Shown here one piece after another: positions 34,973-43,537 of a stretch of DNA of 64,000 nucleotides. Source of the DNA: CAYRES01 sp964423425. GTDB lineage: Bacteria; Actinomycetota; Thermoleophilia; RBG-16-64-13. Every line of letters starts with the position of its first letter. Position 1 is the stretch's first letter. The stretch spans positions 1 to 64,000 of the forward strand of contig CAYRES010000013.1 in assembly GCA_964423425.1 (NCBI GenBank). The letters run 5' to 3'. A program made the translations under genes and the position numbers. The notes beneath the pieces are model-generated. The model was not told the origin of the DNA. It searched no databases and was given only the letters and a program-made list of their open reading frames with translations.

Positions 34973-36934
34973 TCACCAGACAAGCCCTAGGATCTCCTCG
35001 ACCTTGTCTGCGAAATCATGGGGAGAAAACGGCTTCTCCAGGAAGAAGGCCGACTCGTCCACGCGCTCACCGTCAGAGACGGAACCGAGTGGGTATCCGG
35101 AGATGTACAGGACCGGTAGACCTGGACATTGCTCGAGGACGATTCGCCCAAGGACATGGCCGCTCATGCCTCCCGGCAACATGAGATCGGTGACGAGGAG
35201 ATGGGGTTGCTCGGTGGAATCTTCCAGGATGCCCAGGGCCTCGTCGGCCGTTCCGGCCGCCTGCACCGTGTAGCCCTCGTGGGCGAGGACCCTCTGGAGG
35301 AGCGAACGCACGGCCGGCTCGTCCTCCACGAGGAGTATGCGTGCGCCGGAGTGATCGGGCCTTTCCTGTCCTTTGGCGGCACCCGGTTTGGGCAGGGGCG
35401 GGTTGCCTTCCACGCAGGGCAGATAGATGTGAAAGCTCGTGCCTCGGCCGAGCTCGCTGGTGAGGGCCACATGGCCGTCGCTCTGACGCACGATGCCGTA
35501 CACGGTGGCCAACCCCAGTCCGGTGCCTTCACCGGTGGGCTTCGTGGTGAAGAAGGGCTCGAAGGCACGGTGGCGCACCTCATCGGGCATGCCTGTGCCG
35601 CTGTCGCTGCAGCTGAGGCGTACCCAACGGCCGTCGGCTGCCGGTGCGTCGAGAGGGGCGTCGGGAGGAGGGGAATCGCAGGTTGCCGTGGTAATCGTGA
35701 GTGTGCCGCCTGTGGGCATGGCATCGCGGGCGTTGACGGCGAGGTTGAGGAGCACCTGCTGCAGCTGCCCGGGATCGACCTTGACGGGAGGTGTGTGTGC
35801 CAGTGAAACTCGTAGGTCGATGTTCTCACCCAACGTGCGGCGGAGCAGTGACTCCATCTCTCTGACGACCTCATTCACCTGGAGAACCTGTGGTTGAAGC
35901 GCCTGGCGTCGGGAGAAGGCCAATATCTGACGGGTGAGGTCGGCGGCTCGGGTGGCTGCCTTCCTTATCTCGTGTGCCGCCTCCTCCGTGCGTTCAGGTG
36001 CTTGGGGGCCGTTGTCTATGAGGAGATCGGAGTAGCCTATGATCGCCGTGAGGAGGTTGTTGAAGTCGTGGGCGATGCCGCCTGCCAGTTGTCCCACTGC
36101 CTCCATCTTCTGCGACTGGCGCAGCTGTTCCTCGAGCTCTTTCTCTTGCGTGGTGTCACTGAGGAGGCCCATCATGCCCTTGACGTGGCCGTCGGCGTCG
36201 AAGAGGGGGGCCGACCAGAGGCGCACGTTGACGAGGCTTCCGTCCCGCCTTCTTCTCACCAGGTCGACACCCTCGTGGAGCTCCCCGGCGAGGGAGCTCA
36301 ACCGATGCCGCTCCGATTCCTCCCTCATCTCAGGAGAGACGTAAGGGATGGGAAGGCCGAGGACCTCATCTTCCCGCCACCCGAATATTCGCTCGGCCGC
36401 CGGATTCCACAGCAGCACCCTCTCTTCCCGGTCGGCTTGGATGATGGCGATAGGCGCAGCCTGGATGATCGCGTTGAGTTGCTCTTCGCGTTGCCTGAGC
36501 ATCTCCTCTCTCTGCGTGCGGGCCGTGATGTCCTCGATGACACCCATGGTGCCCGACACCCGGCCGGAACGATCGTACAGAGGAGCCGAGGAAAGAAGAA
36601 TACGAATGCGCGATCCGTCCTTACGTTGCCGGTTCAGCTGTAGCCCCACGTGGCCAATTCCTTGCAGCTCTTCCCGGTCAAGGCGGTCAGACTCCTCCTG
36701 CCTCTGGCTCGGGATGAAGGGCAGCGGCCTGCCGAGCACCTCGGCTTCGGTCCAGCCGAATATCCGCTCAGCGGCAGGGTTCCACAGGCGTACGAGCCTC
36801 TCCCTGTCGACCCTGATGATAGCGACCGGTGAAGCCTCGAAGAGCGCCCGAAGCTGGCCCTCGCTCTCGCGCAGGGCCTCAGCTGCAGGGGCGTCGCCCG
36901 GGTGAGGTGAAGAGCGTTGCTCGTCCCGCATCAT
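34973..36934 (-). CDS. Hybrid histidine kinase (PAS-PAS-HisKA-HATPase-REC)
   Basis: A soluble 653-residue sensor kinase. Two near-duplicate PAS domains (about 22-140 and 150-268, each with the LWNPAAERIFGW core) are followed by a HisKA domain with phosphoacceptor H289 in GGIAHDFNNLL. The HATPase domain has NAVNARDAMP, DSGTGMP and the G2 motif GEGTGLGLATVYG. The C-terminal receiver begins RILLVEDEPAVR, with phospho-Asp in VTDLMLPGG and Lys in LEKPFS. No transmembrane helix is present, so the signal is intracellular. A separate output regulator is not in this window; the receiver may act as a phosphate sink or phosphorelay. Confidence 0.93.
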   Translation of the reverse strand: MMRDEQRSSPHPGDAPAAEALRESEGQLRALFEASPVAIIRVDRERLVRLWNPAAERIFGWTEAEVLGRPLPFIPSQRQEESDRLDREELQGIGHVGLQLNRQRKDGSRIRILLSSAPLYDRSGRVSGTMGVIEDITARTQREEMLRQREEQLNAIIQAAPIAIIQADREERVLLWNPAAERIFGWREDEVLGLPIPYVSPEMREESERHRLSSLAGELHEGVDLVRRRRDGSLVNVRLWSAPLFDADGHVKGMMGLLSDTTQEKELEEQLRQSQKMEAVGQLAGGIAHDFNNLLTAIIGYSDLLIDNGPQAPERTEEAAHEIRKAATRAADLTRQILAFSRRQALQPQVLQVNEVVREMESLLRRTLGENIDLRVSLAHTPPVKVDPGQLQQVLLNLAVNARDAMPTGGTLTITTATCDSPPPDAPLDAPAADGRWVRLSCSDSGTGMPDEVRHRAFEPFFTTKPTGEGTGLGLATVYGIVRQSDGHVALTSELGRGTSFHIYLPCVEGNPPLPKPGAAKGQERPDHSGARILLVEDEPAVRSLLQRVLAHEGYTVQAAGTADEALGILEDSTEQPHLLVTDLMLPGGMSGHVLGRIVLEQCPGLPVLYISGYPLGSVSDGERVDESAFFLEKPFSPHDFADKVEEILGLVW

Positions 36935-37017
36935 GAGTGCTGTCTGCGCATCACATCCCGTCGAGGTCTCATCACATGGATAATGGTATACCCAGGGACA
37001 GTCAAGTGCCAGAAGAG

Positions 37018-37059
37018 GGAGACGCCGGCCGGGCCGCGAACGGCCCGGCCGGCGTCTCC
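37018..37059. terminator. Strong intergenic hairpin
   Basis: Two perfect 19-bp arms (37018-37036 and 37041-37059) enclose a CGAA loop. It lies 69 bp past the stop of the DUF35 gene (minus strand) and upstream of the histidine kinase start, so it probably ends the thiolase-DUF35 transcript. There is no U-tract. Confidence 0.7.
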
Positions 37060-37127
37060 GTCAGTTTCGTGCGACTCTCGCGCCGCCGAGAACCGGCCTT
37101 GGGAGTCGGTCTATGTGGTGACCGGTC

Positions 37128-37541
37128 TTACGCCTTGACTATCTCGAAAGAGAGCTGGCCGTCGTCATACTCGAGTGTCTTGACCTTGACGGCCATGCCG
37201 ATGGCGAGGTCGGCGGGGTCGATGTCTTTCGAGAGGCGGGCGAAGAGCTTGAGCCCATCGGGGAACTCGACCAGCCCCATGCTGTAGGGAGTGTCGGCCT
37301 CGAACCCAAACGGCGCGTACATGGCCGTGGTGTAGGTGGCCAGGGTACCCTCGGTGGGCATATCGAACCAGTCGACCTCGTCGGAGAAACAGGTGGTGCA
37401 GTCACCCCGGGGCGGGAAGAACTTGTCGCCACACTTCTGGCACACCGTGCCTTTGATCTCGCCCTCGGCCAAAAAGTCGACAAAAGGCGTCACTTTGGTT
37501 GCGGCCATAAAGCTTCTGCGGCCGAATTTCTCAAATCCCAT
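37128..37541 (-). CDS. DUF35 Zn-ribbon/OB-fold protein
   Basis: A 137-residue partner protein with an N-terminal rubredoxin-like Zn ribbon (CQKCGDKFFPPRGDCTTC, four cysteines) and a C-terminal OB fold. In archaea and many bacteria DUF35 proteins bind acyl-CoA and link thiolase to HMG-CoA or acyl-CoA metabolism. It lies 3 bp after the thiolase gene and is surely cotranscribed. The start at 37541 is the longest; ATG at about 37508 (MAATKVTP) is an alternative. Confidence 0.92.
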   Translation of the reverse strand: MGFEKFGRRSFMAATKVTPFVDFLAEGEIKGTVCQKCGDKFFPPRGDCTTCFSDEVDWFDMPTEGTLATYTTAMYAPFGFEADTPYSMGLVEFPDGLKLFARLSKDIDPADLAIGMAVKVKTLEYDDGQLSFEIVKA

Positions 37542-37544
37542 CGT

Positions 37545-38726
37545 CTACCTCCCCAGAATCGTGACGTTGCTGTACAGGCCAACGCCACCAACGTTGTGGA
37601 CGAGGCCAATCTCGGGATCCTTCACCTGCATGGGGCCGGCCTCGTCGCGCAACTGCAGCACGATGGTCCGCATCTGAGAGCCGCCGGTGGCGCCGACCGG
37701 GTGGCCCTTGGACAGCAGGCCGCCGTCGACGTTCACGGGGATGCTGCCTTCCTTATAGGTCTCTTTGGCGCGAATGAGTGCTTTGCCGTCACCCACGGGG
37801 GCGAAGCCCAAGGCCTCGTAGGCCATGATCTCGGCGATGGTGAAGCAGTCGTGCACTTCGGCCACGTCCACGTCTTTCGCGGTGATACCGGCCATGTTGT
37901 AGGCTTCGGCCGCCGCCACATGCGGGCCCTGGAGGCCTTTCGTGAAATCGGGGCGGCCGGTCATGTTGACCGACGCCGAGGCGGCGCCCATACCGAGCAC
38001 CCACACCGGCTTCTTGCTGAGAGACTGGGCCTTTTCCGCGCTGGCGAGGATGACGCATGAGCTGCCATCGGCGTTGGCGCAGCAATCGCCCACGCGAAGT
38101 GGCGACGCCACGGGGCCGGCCATGCGGGCATCGGGGTTACTGGCGTCGAAGTCGGCCTCGGCGACACCTTTGCGGTAGACTGCTCTCTCGTTGATCTGGC
38201 CGTACGTGCCCGACTTGATGCGCACGTTCATGAGGTCGTCGGGGGTCAAGCCGTTGGCGGCCATGTAGGCCTGCGCGTAGAGCGCGTAGTAGGCGGGCAT
38301 CATGGTGCCGAACGGCGATTCCCACTGGATGTCGGCTCCGCGGCCCATACGCTCTTGGGACTCGGCCGAGGTGATCTCGGACATCTTCTGGAAGCCGAGC
38401 ACCACCACGAGGTCGTGCAGCCCGGACTTGATGAGGCTGTAGCCGACCTTGACGCCCATGCTGCTCGACGAGCAGACGGTTTCCAGGTAGAAGGTGGGTT
38501 GGGGCACGAGGCCCATGTACTCCGCGAGCACGCCTGCGGGAGAGCGCTGCTTGTCGTACTCGGGAGCAGAGCAGAAGATGGAGGCGCCGACGTCCTTCTG
38601 CGTGATGCCCGCGTCGAGCATGGCCTCACGGAATGCCTCGAACGCCAACTCCTTGATGGAGCCGTCGTAGCCCCGCACAAAGGAACTCTGCCCCACCCCG
38701 ATAATCGCCACATCTTTTGACGGCAT
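37545..38726 (-). CDS. Thiolase family protein (archaeal-type acetyl-CoA acetyltransferase-like)
   Basis: A 393-residue thiolase-like enzyme. The nucleophile Cys is C85 in ETVCSSSSMGV, a His lies in EVHDCFTIAE and the second in SKGHPVGATGGSQ. The C-terminal Cys of degradative thiolases is replaced: the closing loop reads HNVGGVGLYSNVTILG. This pattern and the DUF35 partner resemble archaeal acetyl-CoA acetyltransferases and SCP-x-like thiolases, so acyl-CoA condensation or cleavage is expected. The start has a GAGGAGGAG signal. The true substrate is not determined by the sequence. Confidence 0.9.
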   Translation of the reverse strand: MPSKDVAIIGVGQSSFVRGYDGSIKELAFEAFREAMLDAGITQKDVGASIFCSAPEYDKQRSPAGVLAEYMGLVPQPTFYLETVCSSSSMGVKVGYSLIKSGLHDLVVVLGFQKMSEITSAESQERMGRGADIQWESPFGTMMPAYYALYAQAYMAANGLTPDDLMNVRIKSGTYGQINERAVYRKGVAEADFDASNPDARMAGPVASPLRVGDCCANADGSSCVILASAEKAQSLSKKPVWVLGMGAASASVNMTGRPDFTKGLQGPHVAAAEAYNMAGITAKDVDVAEVHDCFTIAEIMAYEALGFAPVGDGKALIRAKETYKEGSIPVNVDGGLLSKGHPVGATGGSQMRTIVLQLRDEAGPMQVKDPEIGLVHNVGGVGLYSNVTILGR

Positions 38727-38891
38727 AAACTACTCCTCCTCGGTATCCGGTCTCAGACGATTCCGACCGGCTGTGTCGCGGCCATTGTATCAAGGGCCCC
38801 GGTTGCTGAGCCAGCAGCCAAATACCAGTAACAGGAAAGAATTGGGGGGGTTCCTTGGATGGAGTGGCTCCAGGATCCTTCCGGGGCAGGC

Positions 38892-39251
38892 TCAGAGTGA
38901 GTCGCGTATCTCTCCCAGCCGCGTGATGAACAGGGTCTGGGCTATGATGGATCTCTCGATTTCCGCCACATCCACACTCTCATCCGGGCCGTGGATCCTT
39001 GCCTGTGCCACGTCTTCGGCGCCCCATAGCACGAGAACCCTGCCGTCGGAGAGATGCCGGCCAGGGTGGAGAGAAGAGGAATGCTGCCGCCGCTTCCCAC
39101 GAGCGACGGCTCGTTTTCCAAAGGTGGCCCGCACCGGCTCCGGAGGGTAGCCGGGGAAAGCACACGAGGCGTGGCGCACGAGGTTCTTCAGGTCGAGGAT
39201 GGCCTCGGGCATGAGGGCCTTGACGGCTTCGGCGATCTCTTGGTGGTTCAT
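38892..39251 (-). pseudogene. Remnant of an M20 family dipeptidase
   Basis: The first ~38 residues (MNHQEIAEAVKALMPEAI, then KNLVRHASCAFPGYPPEPVR) match the N-terminus of M20 metallopeptidases. The next segment, LVGSGGSIPLLSTLAG, belongs near the C-terminus of that family and is in another frame. The final segment, WGAEDVAQARIHGPDES and then IAQTLFITRLGE, returns to the first frame. About 350 residues of the family, including most metal ligands, are missing. At least one internal deletion and two frameshifts are needed. It is clearly non-functional unless the assembly is wrong. Confidence 0.85.
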
Positions 39252-39268
39252 GTCTTTCCCCTCTCGAC

Positions 39269-39787
39269 TCAAAGTCCGATACCTGCAATTCGTGCGATGA
39301 GGAGGCCGACGGCCACCGCCACGATGGCGATGATGCCGGAGGAGAACGTGGTCTGTGTGATGATGGCTCGGACCTTCACCCGGCAGATGAGCAGGATGAG
39401 GAGGGCCACCGTCAACATGGTGAGCTGGATTGCCTCGGTCATGCCGAGCTGCTCCGTTGTGCCGCTCTCGCCGGTCGCGAGGGTGGGGTCGAGGAGGGGC
39501 ACGAGCGCCACAAGCATGACGAACAGTCCTCCCAGCAGAAAGATGAGGGCTGAGATCTTCGCCGTGCGGGGAAGCTCGTCCTCACTCGTAGTGCGCCCGC
39601 CTTCCCTCTGGGGAGGCTTGATCTTGCCGTCCGTCAAGCGTTGCTGGTAAGTGGGGTCTATCTTCAGGTCCTTGCCGAACCGCATCATGACGAAGGAGGC
39701 TGCGACGAGGGCGACAAGCGAAGAGGGGATGCTGATGAGGAGTACGAGCACGAACACACCGGCGGCGCCGAATATGCCGAGTCCCAT
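39269..39787 (-). pseudogene. Remnant of a Dcu-type C4-dicarboxylate transporter
   Basis: A 172-residue remnant aligns by eye with the middle of DcuA/DcuB: LLISIPSSLVALVAASFV, FGKDLKIDPTYQQRL and TTFSSGIIAIVAVAVGL. About 175 N-terminal and 100 C-terminal residues of the usual ~440 are missing. The ORF is open beyond 39787 but those codons pass through a terminator hairpin, so they are not part of it. Dcu carriers exchange fumarate, succinate and malate during anaerobic respiration. Confidence 0.8.
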
Positions 39788-39834
39788 GCCGCCGTCGGAA
39801 CTCAGGTCTGAAGAGGGCAGAAGCCGGAGAAAGT

Positions 39835-39872
39835 GACGCGCCCGCTCCGGCAGGAGCCGGAGCGGGCGCGTC
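39835..39872 (-). terminator. Terminator hairpin after the 44-residue gene
   Basis: Perfect 17-bp arms (39835-39851 and 39856-39872) with an AGGA loop. It is 55 bp downstream of the small gene's stop on the minus strand, just before the Dcu remnant. Confidence 0.7.
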
Positions 39873-39927
39873 GGAGAAGTCATCACCCGGCCGCGTCACG
39901 GAGGCCCGGGAGAAGGGTGGGGCAGCG

Positions 39928-40062
39928 CTAACGTTTCTCTGACGTGATCTGCTTCTCGGTGAGGGGCTCTTCCTTGCGGGCTTCGGCGTTCGAAACCAAA
40001 TTGCTGAAGAGCGGTAGGTACATGGTGGATCGTTCCATGGATTCCGCAACGAAACTGAACAT
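39928..40062 (-). CDS. 44-residue small protein of unknown function
   Basis: The product begins MFSFVAESMERSTMYLPLFS and ends with a charged tail (KEEPLTEKQITSEKR). It is soluble and amphipathic, with no signal peptide and no recognised domain. It is unusually well equipped as a gene: AAAGGAG 11 nt before the ATG (40074-40080), a promoter about 80 bp upstream with a palindrome over it, and a strong hairpin downstream. Neighbouring genes on its strand are broken remnants. It might be a regulator, a toxin or a leader; the sequence does not say which. Confidence 0.55.
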   Translation of the reverse strand: MFSFVAESMERSTMYLPLFSNLVSNAEARKEEPLTEKQITSEKR

Positions 40063-40143
40063 GGTTGCTCACGCTCCTTTCTCAGGCTCTTGACGCGGGC
40101 CGGTCTGAGCCGGTACCGCGTGGTGCATTCTCCGTCCAAAGTA

Positions 40144-40172
40144 AGGATAAGGGCGTTCTATACATAGAACAA
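40144..40172 (-). promoter_or_regulatory. Promoter with palindromic operator for the 44-residue gene
   Basis: On the minus strand TTGTTC (40167-40172) and TATCCT (40144-40149) are spaced by 17 bp. A 16-bp palindrome at 40155-40170, arms GTTCTA and TAGAAC around TACA, overlaps the -35 and the spacer. This layout is typical for repression by a dimeric regulator. The start point would be about 40137, giving a 75-nt leader. Confidence 0.6.
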
Positions 40173-40358
40173 GGTTGTGGATAATATATCTTTCATAAGC
40201 AGAATGGATTGAAAGAACCAAGGCGGACGGGCGAAGGAAGGCAGGCAAAGCCCGGCAATCGGAACGTCATTTGAACTCTTGTCGAATGAGTGCTCGAATA
40301 TGCGGCAGGAGGACGGCAGAGTAGGTAGGATTCAGGAATATCCAAGGAGTGAGAGAAA

Positions 40359-41012
40359 GTGCGAACACCGGTCTCGATAGCACCGAGAAGCTCCGCTCTT
40401 GTAGTGGTCGACATGCAGCGGACCTTTCTGGAGCCGGGCGGCGCGATGTTCGTGGAAGCCGCAGAGGCCGTCATCCCGGTGGTGGCAGCCACGGCCGCCA
40501 TATGCCGGGAGTCGGGCATGCTCGTGGTGTGGACCCGGATGAGCCACGAGTTCATGCGAGGGGGCGGGTATCCAGAGATGTTTCCTCAACACTTCGAAGC
40601 GGATGGGACCCCGAAACTGCGGAGGGGCATACCCGGATTCGAGCTGCATCCGGCTTTGGGGGCGGCTCCCACCGACATCTTCATCGACAAGTTCAAGTAC
40701 TCCGCTTTTGCCGGGACGAATCTCTCGAGCATCCTTCGCCAAGCCGGGCGTGACACGGTGGTGGTCGCCGGTATCGCCACCAACGTGTGCTGTGAGTCGA
40801 CCGCCCGGGCGGCCTTCGCCGAAGACTTCCGGGTGGCGATGCTCTCCGACGCCACGGCCACCGGCAACGCGGAGGCCCATACGGCCGCGCTGAAGACCGT
40901 GGGCCTGGCTTTCGGCTGCGTCTTGTCGCTGGCGCAACTCAAAGGCCTGTTGTGCAAATGCGGTGACTCTGCTGGTGAGCCGTCCGGCACCCCTGGTCGA
41001 GCAGAGCCTTGA
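40359..41012 (+). CDS. Isochorismatase-family cysteine hydrolase
   Basis: A 217-residue hydrolase of the isochorismatase-like superfamily, which includes nicotinamidases and N-carbamoyl hydrolases. The catalytic triad is visible: D18 in LVVVDMQRTF, Lys in FIDKFKYSAF, and Cys in ATNVCCESTARAA. The final ~20 residues are a low-complexity tail. The start is GTG at 40359 with AAGGAG 9 nt upstream. It overlaps the next gene by 4 bp (TTGA). The specific substrate is unknown. Confidence 0.9.
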   Translation: MRTPVSIAPRSSALVVVDMQRTFLEPGGAMFVEAAEAVIPVVAATAAICRESGMLVVWTRMSHEFMRGGGYPEMFPQHFEADGTPKLRRGIPGFELHPALGAAPTDIFIDKFKYSAFAGTNLSSILRQAGRDTVVVAGIATNVCCESTARAAFAEDFRVAMLSDATATGNAEAHTAALKTVGLAFGCVLSLAQLKGLLCKCGDSAGEPSGTPGRAEP

Positions 41013-41887
41013 TCGAGGGTGTGCGTGAGGTACTCATGTGCCCTCGTTGCGGGGGTGGCTTCCGGGAGGTGACGTCCCCGGCCCGTGGGAACGGCCGGCC
41101 GGGGGGCTCGCGGTCGCTCGTGTGTCCGGAGGGACACACCTTCGATATCGCCCGCCAGGGCTACGTAAATCTCTTATCGCCCCACTCTCATCGCGGAACT
41201 GCCGACACGGCAGATATGGTCGAGGCGCGGGACGCTTTCTTGCGCGGAGGCTCGTTCGAACCCCTGAGTTCAATGGTAGCCGAAGAAGCCCGCATCTGCC
41301 TGGGCGAAGAGACAAGCGGCTGCGTGGTGGATGTGGGTGCGGGGACCGGTTACTACCTTGTCCATGTGCTGGACAGGCTGTCTCGGGCTGTGGGGCTCGC
41401 GCTCGACCTGTCCGTCTACGCGGCCAGGCGGGCGGCCCGTGCCCACCCGCGGATGGGCGCGGTGGTGTGTGACGCATGGGGGGCGCTGCCGGTGTGCACC
41501 GGCAGCGCCGACCTCGTCTTGAGCGTCTTCTCACCCCGCAATCCCTCAGAGTTCAGGCGCATCCTGCGGCCGGATGGTGTCCTCTTAGTTGCGGCTCCCA
41601 ACCGGCGGCATCTCCACGAACTGGTGAGGGGCTGCGGCCTTCTTTCGGTCGACGAGCACAAGGAGGAACGTCTGGCTGCCGCTCTCGGAGGGCTTTTCAC
41701 GCATGAGCGGGCCAGGCTGGTGGAGCAGAACCTCACGCTCACCCGGGCCGAGGCCGTGTGCCTTGTCGGCATGGGGCCGAGTGCACGGCACCTTGAGAAG
41801 ACTGCGGTGGAAGAGTGCCTCTCACGGCTCGCCGAGCCGCTGTCGGTGACGATGTCAATTGCAGTCAGACGGTACCGGCCGCTCTGA
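41009..41887 (+). CDS. RlmA-like rRNA (guanine-N1)-methyltransferase
   Basis: A 292-residue SAM methyltransferase of the RlmA type, which methylates a guanine in 23S rRNA hairpin 35. The N-terminal Zn finger is seen as CPRCGG with a later CPEGHTFDIARQGYVNLL, the hallmark of this family, and the SAM motif is VVDVGAGTGYY. SPRNPSEFRRILRPDGVLLVAAPN corresponds to the catalytic half. The start is TTG at 41009, overlapping the isochorismatase stop. Relatives include RlmA(I), RlmA(II) and TlrB; which G is modified is not determined. Confidence 0.87.
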   Translation: MIEGVREVLMCPRCGGGFREVTSPARGNGRPGGSRSLVCPEGHTFDIARQGYVNLLSPHSHRGTADTADMVEARDAFLRGGSFEPLSSMVAEEARICLGEETSGCVVDVGAGTGYYLVHVLDRLSRAVGLALDLSVYAARRAARAHPRMGAVVCDAWGALPVCTGSADLVLSVFSPRNPSEFRRILRPDGVLLVAAPNRRHLHELVRGCGLLSVDEHKEERLAAALGGLFTHERARLVEQNLTLTRAEAVCLVGMGPSARHLEKTAVEECLSRLAEPLSVTMSIAVRRYRPL

Positions 41888-42073
41888 CAGATTCTGCCCA
41901 TCTCCATCGTCCTGCTCGACCGCCGCGGACCGACCGGCCGGCCGAGCCGACGTCTCCCGCTCTGCCCTTCTGGCGCGGCGCTGAAACGACGCGCCCACCC
42001 CTCCGGGGGCCGGTTGTGTTGTGGTAGCCTGAACCTCGGATACGTGGTGAGAGGCGAAGCCACGAGGCGGCCC

Positions 42074-42703
42074 ATGCCCAACGGTCATGACAGAGTTCTT
42101 GTGTTGTCCGCCCTCTCGGCCGGCGCCGAATCGGGGTCTGCGGTGAGTGCGGCGATCAAGAGCGCGTGCGTGGGGTACGGACTGGAGGTCGAGTTCGTCG
42201 ATGTGGTACAGGCTGACATCAGGCCTTGCCGGGGGTGTGGAAGCTGTGGCGGGAGGACTCCCGGGCACTGTGTTCTCCAGGATGACATGCAGTCGCTCTA
42301 TCCCCGCATCATCTGCAGTCGTATCGTGGTGTTGGCGGGTCCCCTGCTCTTTGGGGCTCACCACTCGGCGGTCAAGCGAGTGCTCGACCGTTTTCAGCCC
42401 TTCGTATTGCCCCTCTATGTCGTCCGTGCCCGAGAGATGAACTTCCGTCCTCGCTACTCGACGCGGCCGGCGCTCCTCGGGGTGGGGCTTCGTCTGGCGG
42501 CTGCACCGAGTGGGGATGTCGCTCTCGCAGAAGAGGAAGCAGGTGCTTACGCCGAGCTCATCGAGCGGCATGCGCTGAACATGGCTTCCCCGGGCCAGGG
42601 AGCCGTGGTGGTGACGGCGGGCGGGGAAGAGGAGCCGTATACCCAGGCCATCGCGCGCGTAGTCGGAATGCTGGTAGACGAACACGACGGCGGGGCAAGG
42701 TGA
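42074..42703 (+). CDS. Iron-sulfur flavoprotein-like NAD(P)H:FMN reductase
   Basis: A 209-residue flavodoxin-fold protein. It opens with the FMN-binding strand-loop VLVLSALSAGAESGSAVS and contains a compact Cys motif, PCRGCGSCGGRTPGHC followed by DDM, as in iron-sulfur flavoproteins of anaerobes. Those proteins use FMN and a 4Fe-4S cluster to reduce oxygen, peroxide or quinones. The frame opens at 42014 but ATG 42074 has a GAGG signal. It lies 57 bp upstream of a second, Cys-poor member of the fold. Confidence 0.82.
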   Translation: MPNGHDRVLVLSALSAGAESGSAVSAAIKSACVGYGLEVEFVDVVQADIRPCRGCGSCGGRTPGHCVLQDDMQSLYPRIICSRIVVLAGPLLFGAHHSAVKRVLDRFQPFVLPLYVVRAREMNFRPRYSTRPALLGVGLRLAAAPSGDVALAEEEAGAYAELIERHALNMASPGQGAVVVTAGGEEEPYTQAIARVVGMLVDEHDGGAR

Positions 42704-42760
42704 TGGTGTGGAGAAGCCTCGTGCAGTCTCTCATCGCGTCAATCGTGTGAGGGTAACGGC

Positions 42761-43456
42761 GTGAGGGTGCTTCTCGTCCAGGGTAGCGCCAGGCCGCGTT
42801 CCAATACCGGAGCCCTGCTCCGCTTCTTGCAGACCCGTCTCGAAGGTGCGAACGTCTCTTGCCACCTCTATCGGGTACCTCTGGACGGCCCGTCTTGTGA
42901 GGACCTCGAAGGCGAGACGGGCTTTGCCGGTGTCCTCTTGACCGCGGATGCTGTGGTGCTGGCCGCTCCGGTGTACTTTGACGGTCCGCCCTCGTGCGCC
43001 ATGCGACTGCTGGAGGAACTGCACCGGCGGCGGGCCGTGTATGGTGGGATCGGCCCTGGCTTGTACGGCATCGCCCACTCGGGGTTCGTGGAGCCGTCGC
43101 AGCGCCGTCCGTTGCTTCACACCATGGAGCTCTTCTCCCGGGCGATGAGTTGGCCCTGGCAGGGAGGGGTGGGGTTCGGAGGCACCTCACCCATCGATGG
43201 GCGTCCACTCGAGGAGGCCGGGGGTTTGGCGGCGAGGGCACGGGAAGGCCTCGCCCTCGCCGCCGAAGACATCGCCGCCGGGTCCCCCTTCTCCGAGCGC
43301 ACGGCCGCCGTGTGCGGCCGCAGCCCCTTCCCCTTGCCCCGACGGGTGGTTTTATGGTTGGTCAACCGTCGTACATTGGCGGCCGGCAAGAGCCTCGATT
43401 TCTACGCGCGTCCATACCAAGCCAAGGAGTTGGAGACAACGGGCCTGCGAGAGTGA
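42761..43456 (+). CDS. FMN reductase-like flavoprotein
   Basis: A 231-residue flavodoxin-fold protein with the N-terminal FMN-binding segment VLLVQGSARPRSNTGALLRF and the ALAAPVYFDGPP-type loop (AVVLAAPVYFDGPPSCAM). It lacks the Cys cluster of its neighbour. The start is GTG at 42761. Its length exceeds minimal flavodoxins because of a C-terminal ~70-residue extension. The two flavoproteins likely form an operon and may act together, but the partner reductant is unknown. Confidence 0.75.
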   Translation: MRVLLVQGSARPRSNTGALLRFLQTRLEGANVSCHLYRVPLDGPSCEDLEGETGFAGVLLTADAVVLAAPVYFDGPPSCAMRLLEELHRRRAVYGGIGPGLYGIAHSGFVEPSQRRPLLHTMELFSRAMSWPWQGGVGFGGTSPIDGRPLEEAGGLAARAREGLALAAEDIAAGSPFSERTAAVCGRSPFPLPRRVVLWLVNRRTLAAGKSLDFYARPYQAKELETTGLRE

Positions 43457-43537
43457 TCGAGGCCCGGGCTCGATGGCGTCGCACCTCCCGGGCGGAGCGC
43501 ACTCCTCTGTGTCGCCCGGTGCATTGTCCGCCACTTC

